From an uncultured Gammaproteobacteria bacterium (lineage in GTDB: Bacteria; Pseudomonadota; Gammaproteobacteria; GCA-2729495), in assembly GCA_947258805.1 (NCBI GenBank), contig CAMYJV010000296.1, positions 1 through 5,278 of the forward strand: a stretch of 5,278 nucleotides of DNA. Direction: 5' to 3'. Under the pieces are notes generated by a model. The model was given only the letters and a program-made list of their open reading frames with translations. It did no database searches and was not told the origin of the DNA. The position numbers were made by a program, and so were the translations under genes. Position 1 is the stretch's first letter, and each line of letters starts with the position of its first letter. Below, piece after piece: positions 1-5,278 of this stretch.

Positions 1-321
1 ACCGGCAGTGCGGGTGAACTGCACGCCACGCTCCTGGAGCCAGCGAATGCTTTCCGGGCCCCGGTCGGCCACCATTTCCACGGTATCTGTGTGGCACAGC
101 CCGCCGCCGGCGTTGACGGTGTCTTCGGCGTGTAGCTCGGGCGAATCTTCGGCGCCCAGGGCCGCGGCGATGCCCCCCTGCGCCCAGTGGCTGGAACTCT
201 CGACGGTGCTTTTTTTCGCCACCAGCCCGACGCGACACCCGTCGTAGGCCAGGCGCAAGGCGAGGGCAGTGCCGGCCAGGCCGGCACCCACGATCAGGAC
301 ATCAAATTTTGTAGCGGGCAC
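1..321 (-). CDS. nadB: L-aspartate oxidase, N-terminal part (cut by window edge)
   Basis: Flavoprotein that oxidises L-aspartate to iminoaspartate, the first step of de novo NAD synthesis; NadA uses the product. The 107 residues seen start with the FAD-binding Rossmann motif (DVLIVGAGLAG, residues 8-17 plus flank). They continue with the family signature SHWAQGGIAAA (about 44-54) and the HAEDT stretch (64-68), ending near a WLQERGVQF segment that aligns with the E. coli NadB pattern as I remember it. The frame runs off the left edge, so the C-terminal four fifths is missing. No in-frame ATG lies between the nadA stop and the Rossmann motif, so the start is placed at the GTG at 321-319. No convincing Shine-Dalgarno precedes it; the nearest purine-rich stretch is inside the nadA 3' end, about 19 bases away. 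The gene starts 16 bases after the nadA stop, so co-transcription and probably translational coupling are inferred. Identity is secure; the exact start is less so. Confidence 0.93.
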   Translation of the reverse strand, partial: MPATKFDVLIVGAGLAGTALALRLAYDGCRVGLVAKKSTVESSSHWAQGGIAAALGAEDSPELHAEDTVNAGGGLCHTDTVEMVADRGPESIRWLQERGVQFTRTAG

Positions 322-337
322 GGGAATGTTGGCCGCG

Positions 338-1363
338 TTATTCCGGGTCCGGGCCGCGGCCCACGGCCAGCATCCGGTCCAGCGATCGCTTCGCCCGCTG
401 GCCAAGTTCCGGGTCGAGTTCCACAGACGGTGACAGCGTTTCCAGACTCCGCAGAATCTTCGGCAGCGAGATGCGTTTCATGTGCGGGCACAGGTTGCAC
501 GGGCGCACGAAGTCGACGTCGGGATACTCCACGGCCACGTTGTCGCTCATCGAACACTCCGTGATCATCACGACCTTTTCCGGCCGCTGTTCACCAACGT
601 AGCGAATCATGGCCGACGTAGAGCCGACGAAATCTGCTTCGTCGAGCACATCGGGCGGGCACTCCGGATGGGCAATCACCTCGATACCCGGGAAGTCGGC
701 CCGGTAGCCACGCAGCTCGGCCGCCGTAAAACGTTCGTGGACTTCGCACGCGCCTTCCCAGTTGATGAGTTCGACATCCGTCTGGCTCGCGACGTAGCGG
801 CCCAGGTACTCGTCGGGCACAAAGATCACCCGATCGGTATCCAGGGACTCCACCACCTGCACGGCATTGGCCGACGTGCAGCAAATATCGACTTCTGCCC
901 GCACGTCGGCGTAGGTGTTCACGTAGGCGACGACGGGCACGCCCGGGTACTGTTCTTTCAAGCGGCGCACATCCTCTCCGGTGATGGACGCGGCCAGCGA
1001 ACAGCCGGCGTCCATGTCCGGCAGCAGCACCGTCTTGTCCGGGCTCAGAATCTTGGCCGTTTCGGCCATGAAGCGAACCCCGCAAACCAGGATCACGTCT
1101 GCATCGGTGTCAGCCCCGTACTGCGCCATGCCCAGGGAATCGCCCGTGTAATCCGCCACTCCGTGAAAGATTTCCGGCGTCTGGTAGTTGTGGACCACCA
1201 GCGTGGCATTGCGCTCTCGCTTCAGTTCATTGATGCGGGCGATCAGGGGCGCGTGAATGGCCCACTCGACGTCGGGAATCACGTCTTTCAGGCGCTCGCG
1301 AATGGCCGCCGTGGCTGCCTCGACGGCCGGTGTGAATTCCAGGGCGGTGGCTTTTTCGCTCAT
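338..1363 (-). CDS. nadA: Quinolinate synthase A
   Basis: Condenses iminoaspartate (from NadB) with dihydroxyacetone phosphate to quinolinate, using a [4Fe-4S] cluster; cytoplasmic, de novo NAD pathway. With the start chosen here the protein has 341 residues, close to the usual length (E. coli about 347). Visible features are VVHNYQTPEI (56-65), GDSLGMAQ (74-81), CGVRFMAETAKIL (94-106), VAYVNTYADV (145-154), EYLGRY (185-190), HPECPP (232-237) and GSTSAMI (247-253). Likely cluster ligands are Cys121 (DAGCSLA), Cys206 (EGACEVHE) and Cys292 in PCNLCPHM (Cys289 is the less likely alternative for the third). The CGVRFMAETAKIL and RPCNLCPHMKRI forms resemble the alphaproteobacterial-type branch more than the E. 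coli branch, as far as memory allows. An ATG at 1399 in the same frame would add 12 residues (MPRTPTGNTLIL). I reject it because it overlaps a likely -10 box and has no ribosome binding site. A GGGAA lies about 14 bases before the chosen ATG, rather far. It is first gene of the nadA-nadB operon. Confidence 0.97.
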   Translation of the reverse strand: MSEKATALEFTPAVEAATAAIRERLKDVIPDVEWAIHAPLIARINELKRERNATLVVHNYQTPEIFHGVADYTGDSLGMAQYGADTDADVILVCGVRFMAETAKILSPDKTVLLPDMDAGCSLAASITGEDVRRLKEQYPGVPVVAYVNTYADVRAEVDICCTSANAVQVVESLDTDRVIFVPDEYLGRYVASQTDVELINWEGACEVHERFTAAELRGYRADFPGIEVIAHPECPPDVLDEADFVGSTSAMIRYVGEQRPEKVVMITECSMSDNVAVEYPDVDFVRPCNLCPHMKRISLPKILRSLETLSPSVELDPELGQRAKRSLDRMLAVGRGPDPE

Positions 1364-1390
1364 CAGGATCAGGGTATTTCCCGTGGGTGT

Positions 1391-1427
1391 GCGGGGCATG
1401 CTATGCGCCAGCGCGCCGGCCGGTCAA
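1391..1427 (-). promoter_or_regulatory. Putative sigma70-type promoter for nadA-nadB
   Basis: Reading the minus strand, TTGACC (1427-1422, five of six matches to the -35 consensus) is followed after 18 bases by TAGCAT (1403-1398, four of six matches to the -10 consensus). Transcription would begin near 1391, giving a leader of about 28 bases before the nadA ATG at 1363. This is inferred by eye from consensus only. The spacer is one base longer than optimal and the -10 match is moderate. No known NAD-responsive operator (for example NadR, NrtR or NadQ) was recognised around it. Confidence 0.5.
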
Positions 1428-1461
1428 TCCGGGCCTGCAGGTGAACTGCGAGTGCCATCAC

Positions 1462-1477
1462 AGCCCCTGCTGGGGCT
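1462..1477. other. Perfect short hairpin in the nadA / EAL-gene divergent region
   Basis: AGCCCC, loop TGCT, GGGGCT form a perfect 6-bp GC-rich inverted repeat 40 bases before the ATG of the cyclic-di-GMP gene. No T-run follows on either strand, so it is not a standard intrinsic terminator. It could be a leader hairpin, a small operator, or chance in GC-rich DNA. The rest of the 154-base intergenic region (1364-1517) holds the putative nadA promoter. I found no convincing -35/-10 pair on the plus strand for the gene at 1518. Confidence 0.35.
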
Positions 1478-1517
1478 CTGCGGCATAGTTGGCCGCAGAA
1501 CTGTGCCCGGTGGCCCC

Positions 1518-3578
1518 ATGTCCCAGACCAGCGAGAAAGACCAGGTTCTTGCCGATTACACGGCAGTCCTGACGTCCCTTCTGCCGCAGACGGAGGGTTT
1601 CCTCTGTCACAACCGGCACGGGAAGCTGTTCTGGTTCGACCAGCAGGCGCTAGCGGACGAGGTGGCGGCGGATGCCGGCTTCTGCCGGGCGCTGAAAGAG
1701 GTGCTGGCGGCCGCCGATGCCGACGGCCACCAGGTGCTCCGGATCGAGCGGCATAATGCTTACATATTGAGCCTGAACGACGGTTCCGGCACGCACCACG
1801 GTGCGCTGACCATGCATCGTGAACTGACCCTGCGATTCAGGCTGATGGATGCGCAGAGCAAGCTCACGGTGCAGGCTGCCGAGGAGAAGTTGCTCCATCA
1901 CATCGAATCCGTGGTGCACCGGCACGACGATTCGGCGACTACCCTCGACCGGATACTCGACCTGTGCCGGACCTACCTGTCGGTGGGCGAAGCGGGCGTG
2001 TCGATTCCCGGCAAGCAGATCCAACTGTTGAGAAGTGACCGCGGCGATACGGTGCATCCGGCAGCACGGGTCGAAGAACTCATCGCGCGGAACAGCGACC
2101 AGACCGACTCCGATTGCCTCGTATTGCCGGTGGGTGCCGACGCAACCGATACGGCCGGCCAGCTGGTCCTCGCCGGGTGGGGCGAGTCGGGTTTCAGCGG
2201 TCGGCGCCGCCGGCGCCTTGCCCGTTACATCGCTTCGCACATCAAAGCGGTCGTAGAGCGGGACTTCGACCCACTGACGGGTCTGCAGGGCTGGCCTATC
2301 TTCGAAGCGCAGCTCGCTGCCAAGTGCCAGGACAGGACCCGACGCAAACACGTGCTGATGTACCTCGACATCGACCAGCTGCACGTGATGAACCAGAACT
2401 ACGGCCGCGCCGCGGGTGATGAGGTGCTGAGCAGCTTCTCGAGCGTGCTGCAGGATCGCTTGCCGAATTTGCCGATGAGCCGTATCAGCAGCGATAGTTT
2501 CGCGGTCCTGGTGCCGAGCAGCGACCGCGAGTCCTTGCTCGCCTTGGGTGAGGCTATCTGCAACCAGTTTCATTCGCTGCGTTTTCATGGTGAGGACAAG
2601 AGCTTTCATGCAAGCGTGAGTATTGGCATCGCGCCGTTGCAGCCTGGTGAAGGCGGTGGCAGCAGCAGTCTTTCTGCCGCGCAGGTGGCCTGCCGCGCGG
2701 CCAAAGACCGGGGCGCCGGTCGGGTCGAGATCTACGAGCCCGCCGACCAGAGCATCGTGCGGCGCATGGACGATATCCAGTTGGTGGGCCACGTGCGCGA
2801 GGCTATTGAGCAAGGCCGTCTGCTGCTGCTGGGCCAGCCGATCCGGTCATTGAAGATCGACACGCCTTTCACTTACCAGGAAGTGCTGGTGCGCATGGTG
2901 GATAAAAAGGGCAGGCAGGTGGAGCCGCGGGAATTCATCTCGGCTGCGGAACGCTATCAGCTCATGAAGGAACTCGATCGTTGGGTGGTGTCGCAGAGCC
3001 TGCACACCCTTTGTGAGAGCGGCGTGACCAAAGCTGCGGACCCGGTGCGCCTGGCGATTAACCTGTCTGGCCAGAGCCTCGGCGACGAAAAATTTCTGAG
3101 CTTCGTGCAAGAGGAGATCCAGGCGGCCGGCGTCGCCCCGGAGCTGATTTGCTTCGAGATTACGGAAACCGTAGCCGTGGCGAACATGCAGCGCGCCCAG
3201 GCTTTCATGCACGCGCTGAAGCGCATGGGCTGCCGTTTCTCGCTGGATGATTTCGGCACTGGCCTGAGTTCATTCGCCTACCTGAAACTCTTCCCGGTGG
3301 ACACGCTGAAGATAGACGGCAGCTTCGTGCGGGATCTGGCCACGAACAAGGTCTCACAGTCCGTAGTAGCGGCCATTTCCGAGGTTGCCCGGGTGATGGA
3401 GCTGGAAACCGTCGCGGAGTTCGTTCAGGACGACAGTTCTTTGGCGCTCTTGCGCGATCTCGGTGTGCACTGGGGACAGGGTTACCTGCTGGGCGAGCCT
3501 GCACCGCTGGCAGCGCAACTCGTCGAGCCGACCTCCGATCTTTCAGCAGCCCGCCAGACTTCTTCCTTCAGTCGCTAG
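1518..3578 (+). CDS. Degenerate-GGDEF / intact-EAL protein, predicted cyclic-di-GMP phosphodiesterase
   Basis: A 686-residue protein predicted to hydrolyse cyclic-di-GMP to pGpG. No membrane segment or signal peptide is visible, so it is probably cytoplasmic. Residues 1-110 are an unrecognised input region. Residues about 140-245 look GAF-like, ending in a basic helix (GRRRRRLARYIASHIK) that leads to the GGDEF domain. That domain begins at DPLTGL (251-256) and keeps DID (284-286) and AGDEVL (299-304), but its signature is SSDSF (324-328). FK of the usual DxDxFK is LH, and no RxxD inhibitory site is seen, so cyclase activity is unlikely. The EAL domain (about 420-670) has EVL (Glu455), Asn515, FEITET (Glu547), DDFGTGLSS (Asp577, Asp578), LKID (Lys598), VAEFVQ (Glu634) and GQGY (Gln654), which are the expected metal and catalytic residues. 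The loop AEFVQ deviates from the usual AEGVE. The frame is open back to 1257, but that part is nadA antisense; the ATG at 1518 is the first start outside it, with a weak ribosome binding site. The gene is divergent from nadA and overlaps the convergent methyltransferase gene by 11 bases. Confidence 0.93.
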   Translation: MSQTSEKDQVLADYTAVLTSLLPQTEGFLCHNRHGKLFWFDQQALADEVAADAGFCRALKEVLAAADADGHQVLRIERHNAYILSLNDGSGTHHGALTMHRELTLRFRLMDAQSKLTVQAAEEKLLHHIESVVHRHDDSATTLDRILDLCRTYLSVGEAGVSIPGKQIQLLRSDRGDTVHPAARVEELIARNSDQTDSDCLVLPVGADATDTAGQLVLAGWGESGFSGRRRRRLARYIASHIKAVVERDFDPLTGLQGWPIFEAQLAAKCQDRTRRKHVLMYLDIDQLHVMNQNYGRAAGDEVLSSFSSVLQDRLPNLPMSRISSDSFAVLVPSSDRESLLALGEAICNQFHSLRFHGEDKSFHASVSIGIAPLQPGEGGGSSSLSAAQVACRAAKDRGAGRVEIYEPADQSIVRRMDDIQLVGHVREAIEQGRLLLLGQPIRSLKIDTPFTYQEVLVRMVDKKGRQVEPREFISAAERYQLMKELDRWVVSQSLHTLCESGVTKAADPVRLAINLSGQSLGDEKFLSFVQEEIQAAGVAPELICFEITETVAVANMQRAQAFMHALKRMGCRFSLDDFGTGLSSFAYLKLFPVDTLKIDGSFVRDLATNKVSQSVVAAISEVARVMELETVAEFVQDDSSLALLRDLGVHWGQGYLLGEPAPLAAQLVEPTSDLSAARQTSSFSR

Positions 3579-4059
3579 GCACGAGTTCCCGGGTCGTCGC
3601 GTCCCGCACGGCGCAGAGGCGCTGGCGGACGGCAGGCCGCGGTTCCAGTTCCAGGCCGTGTTCGTAGGCCACCACTTGCAACTCGCCGCCGAAGGCCTGC
3701 AACAATTCCCCGGGCTGCAGCAGAAAATCCGGATTGCGCGGCCGGCCATAGTGCTCGTTGCCGGCCGCGAAAGTTTCGACCAGCAGCACGCCGTCCGCGG
3801 CCAGGCTGTCAACCAGTCGGCTGAAATGCGGCCGGTGCAGGTAGTTGGTCATGACGATGCCGTCGAAGGCGCGCCCGATGAAGGGCCAGTCTCCGGTCTC
3901 CAGGTCTGCCTCGACCACCTCGCACTTTGCGTGGGTGTGCCGCCCGTGCCCGGCGGCGAGGTCGAGTACGTGGCCGCCCGGCACAATCAGCGGCGCGAAG
4001 CGCGCGACCCAGGCCGACACGCCGGATTCGGGTTGCTGGGGACGATCGAAGCTGGGCAT
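3568..4059 (-). CDS. Small class I SAM-dependent methyltransferase, apparently internally shortened
   Basis: A 163-residue protein with a Rossmann methyltransferase pattern: WVARFAPLIVPGG (17-29), motif I VLDLAAGHGRH (31-41), ADLETGDWP (51-59), FDGIVMTNYLHRP (65-77), then GVLLVETFAAGNEHYGRP (90-107), NPDFLLQPGELL (109-120) and a final RPAVRQRLCAVRD. This order matches a family of uncharacterised bacterial methyltransferases of about 190-200 residues; the substrate is unknown. In that family, as I remember it, 20-30 residues covering helix A, strand beta-2 and the ribose-binding acidic residue follow motif I. Here only THAKC separates GRH from EVVEADLE, so the SAM site may be incomplete. The frame is otherwise open and conserved to the end. 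The ATG at 4059 is the only plausible start (an in-frame stop lies near 4117 and no other start codon is usable); no Shine-Dalgarno is visible. It begins 18 bases beyond the stem of a terminator and ends inside the convergent EAL gene. It could be a working divergent enzyme or an early in-frame pseudogene. Confidence 0.8.
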   Translation of the reverse strand: MPSFDRPQQPESGVSAWVARFAPLIVPGGHVLDLAAGHGRHTHAKCEVVEADLETGDWPFIGRAFDGIVMTNYLHRPHFSRLVDSLAADGVLLVETFAAGNEHYGRPRNPDFLLQPGELLQAFGGELQVVAYEHGLELEPRPAVRQRLCAVRDATTRELVPSD

Positions 4060-4070
4060 CGCGAACCGCG

Positions 4071-4103
4071 GAAAAAGAAAGGCCCCGCCGAAGCGGGGCC
4101 TTT
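4071..4103 (-). terminator. Rho-independent terminator of the Ig-repeat protein gene
   Basis: On the minus strand an 11-bp perfect stem AAAGGCCCCGC / GCGGGGCCTTT encloses a TTCG loop closed by C-G, the very stable C(UUCG)G tetraloop. The 3' arm runs directly into a T-rich tail (TTTCTTTTTC, 4080-4071). It lies 20 bases after the stop codon of the gene at 4124, as expected for its terminator. On the plus strand the tail is TTTCACCC, so termination in that direction should be weaker. Confidence 0.92.
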
Positions 4104-4105
4104 CA

Positions 4106-4120
4106 CCCTAAGGGTTAGGG
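4106..4120. repeat. Short inverted repeat CCCTAA-GGG-TTAGGG in the 3' untranslated region
   Basis: A perfect 6-bp inverted repeat with a 3-base loop sits between the stop codon of the gene at 4124 and the UUCG terminator. An overlapping alternative pairing, CTAAGG (4108-4113) with CCTTAG (4122-4127), would include the stop codon. It may help end transcription or protect the 3' end, or be accidental. Its resemblance to the eukaryotic telomere unit is coincidental. Confidence 0.4.
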
Positions 4121-4123
4121 ACC

Positions 4124-5278
4124 TTAGCCCTGGCGCCGGCGCCGCAGCAGCGGCAGACCCAGCAGCAGGACCAGGCTCAGCGGACTCAGGGCCGAGCTGC
4201 CGCCTGGCAGCTTGACCACGTTGGGTGCCGCCGCGGCCGCGTTCACGGTGACCGTGACCGTGCCGGTAGCCGTATCACCGTCACCATCCTCGATCTGGAC
4301 CACGACGGTATCCTGGCCGACGAAGCCGGCATCCGGCGTGTAGGTCAGGGTCGTACCGTTGATCACCGCGGTGCCGTCGGTCGGCGCCGTATCGATGCTC
4401 AGCGTGTGGTCGCCAAGATCGCCATTGCCTGGAGTGATCAGGGGCAGGAGGTCCACATCTACGGCCATGTTGACATCCGTGTCCGCGGTATCGTCAGCCA
4501 GGGCTGGCTGACTGTCCACGTAGTTCACGGTGATGTCGCCGGTGTCGGTATCACCCTGCGCGTCCGCGATCTGGTATGTGTAGGTGTCCGAGCCGACGAA
4601 GGAAGTGGCAGATGGCGTATAGGTGATAACCGTCCCCGCCACTGCAGCATTGCCGAGCGTTCCTTGCGCCGTAATCGTTACCGTAGACGGCACGTTGCCC
4701 AGGTCCACACCGGCGATCGTTGCTACGTCAATCACGCTGCTGGTGTTCTCCGGCGCTTCGAAGGTCGTGTCGATGTCAGGCGCGGCTGCGTCGGGAGCAA
4801 CCGGCGTCCGGTCTGCCTCCACAGTGACTGACACGGTGCCCGTTCCGACGAAGCCTTCGCTGTCCGTGACCTCGTAGACGAAAGTCTGCGGGCCGGGAGC
4901 AACACCCGTGGCGTCGTAGGTGATCGTCACGTTGGCCTGTGGCCCGGGGCTGTTGACCACCGTGGCCGTGCCGGCAACCGGCTGGGTATCGATGATGACG
5001 GTGACGTCGTCCACCAGCCCGCTGTCATTCGCCAGCACGCTGATGTCCACGCTGTCACCTTCCAGGACCGTCGCGCTGTCGTCATTCACGGACTTGCCGC
5101 AGGTTACGCAGCTGCCTGAGAAGGTCCACAGGGGTGAATCCCACTCCGGCTGGCTGAAAGTGGCAACCAGACGTTCGTGTACCGGGTAGACCTGCGCGCT
5201 GGTGATATCACCCGCGGCATTTGTAGACACCACCCAGATGGAGTTCTCGATATGGGCCCGGTCGCCGTTCGGATCATC
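4124..5278 (-). CDS. Secreted or surface Ig-repeat protein with GlyGly-CTERM-like sorting tail (C-terminal 384 residues; 5' end outside window)
   Basis: The frame is open to the right edge, so the N-terminus and signal peptide are not seen. A GTG at 5233 is only an internal valine. Residues below are numbered from the edge. Residues 1-63 (SIWVVSTN, FSQPEWDSPLWTF, then CVTC at 57-60) are an unassigned domain end; the CxxC could form a disulfide. Three tandem beta-rich repeats of cadherin/Big type follow. Repeat 1 (about 65-154) has DDSATVLEGDSVDISVLAND and ends TGTVSVTVE. Repeat 2 (about 162-254) has ITYTPSATSFVGSDTYTYQI. Repeat 3 (about 258-346) has LTYTPDAGFVGQDTVVVQIE and ends TGTVTVTVN. 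An Ala-rich linker leads to LPGGSS, a hydrophobic stretch (about 364-378) and RRRR (379-382) near the end. This Gly-Gly, membrane helix, Arg-cluster pattern is that of GlyGly-CTERM-type tails, which are cleaved by rhombosortase in Gammaproteobacteria. Composition is rich in Asp, Thr and Val and low in Lys, typical of exported repeat proteins. The role may be adhesion or an enzyme's accessory region; the catalytic part, if any, is outside the window. The UUCG terminator follows its stop. Confidence 0.88.
   Translation of the reverse strand, partial: DDPNGDRAHIENSIWVVSTNAAGDITSAQVYPVHERLVATFSQPEWDSPLWTFSGSCVTCGKSVNDDSATVLEGDSVDISVLANDSGLVDDVTVIIDTQPVAGTATVVNSPGPQANVTITYDATGVAPGPQTFVYEVTDSEGFVGTGTVSVTVEADRTPVAPDAAAPDIDTTFEAPENTSSVIDVATIAGVDLGNVPSTVTITAQGTLGNAAVAGTVITYTPSATSFVGSDTYTYQIADAQGDTDTGDITVNYVDSQPALADDTADTDVNMAVDVDLLPLITPGNGDLGDHTLSIDTAPTDGTAVINGTTLTYTPDAGFVGQDTVVVQIEDGDGDTATGTVTVTVNAAAAAPNVVKLPGGSSALSPLSLVLLLGLPLLRRRRQG

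Noticed and set aside
482..1444. A 320-codon plus-strand frame opposite nadA.
   Set aside because: Antisense to a fully conserved NadA; His/Arg/Val-rich translation without family motifs.
1257..1517. N-terminal extension of the EAL protein by 87 residues.
   Set aside because: This part overlaps nadA coding sequence and the proposed nadA promoter on the other strand and has low-complexity shadow-type composition; the ATG at 1518 gives a plausible N-terminus.
1650..2813. A 387-codon open frame on the minus strand opposite the EAL gene.
   Set aside because: It is antisense to a clearly conserved GGDEF/EAL protein and its translation shows no recognisable domain; it is a GC-rich shadow frame.
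338..3578. A functional NAD / cyclic-di-GMP system formed by nadA-nadB and the divergent EAL gene.
   Set aside because: Divergent neighbourhood alone is weak evidence; no NAD-binding motif is visible in the EAL protein and no shared operator is convincing.
4106..4120. CCCTAA/TTAGGG as a telomere-like or linear replicon end signal.
   Set aside because: Only one unit in each orientation, located in a bacterial 3' untranslated region; it is just a short inverted repeat.
3463..4215. A 250-codon plus-strand frame across the methyltransferase region.
   Set aside because: Antisense to the methyltransferase, and it runs through the EAL gene end, the terminator and the Ig-repeat gene tail; no domain seen.
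4124..5233. GTG at 5233 as the start of the Ig-repeat protein.
   Set aside because: The same frame stays open with sensible protein sequence (HIENSIWVVS) to the window edge, so the gene begins outside the window.

Overview
This window carries GC-rich, tightly packed bacterial DNA. The best guess is a gammaproteobacterium. Three things suggest this: a nadA-nadB quinolinate operon, a tandem GGDEF/EAL cyclic-di-GMP protein, and a secreted Ig-repeat protein ending in a GlyGly-CTERM-like tail, a tail type typical of Gammaproteobacteria. No genus can be named from the sequence alone. I see no mobile element, CRISPR array, tRNA, rRNA or phage gene, and no base-composition break suggesting a recent insertion.

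Layout, left to right. On the minus strand, reading leftwards from about 1363, lie nadA (complete) and nadB (only its N-terminal 107 residues are inside the window). Together they make quinolinate from aspartate and dihydroxyacetone phosphate for de novo NAD synthesis. Positions 1364-1517 form a divergent intergenic region. It holds a plausible sigma70-type promoter for nadA, which also argues for the downstream nadA start codon, and a small perfect hairpin in front of the next gene. On the plus strand, 1518-3578 encodes a 686-residue soluble protein with an unrecognised N-terminal sensor part, a GGDEF domain whose signature has decayed to SSDSF, and an EAL domain with its catalytic residues in place. 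It is predicted to be a cyclic-di-GMP phosphodiesterase.

Its 3' end overlaps by 11 bases the convergent 3' end of a small SAM-dependent methyltransferase gene (3568-4059, minus). That protein appears to lack the segment between motif I and the acidic end of strand beta-3. Immediately upstream of the methyltransferase start is a strong intrinsic terminator (4071-4103) with a UUCG loop. It ends transcription of the rightmost gene (4124 to beyond 5278, minus), which encodes the C-terminal part of a secreted or surface protein with three Ig/cadherin-like repeats and a C-terminal sorting tail.

Only nadA and nadB clearly work together. The other genes have no evident functional link to them or to each other. 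The points most worth a second look are the apparently shortened methyltransferase, whose start lies just behind a terminator with little room for its own promoter, and the phosphodiesterase with a degenerate GGDEF domain and unknown input domain. I found no convincing new multi-gene system.
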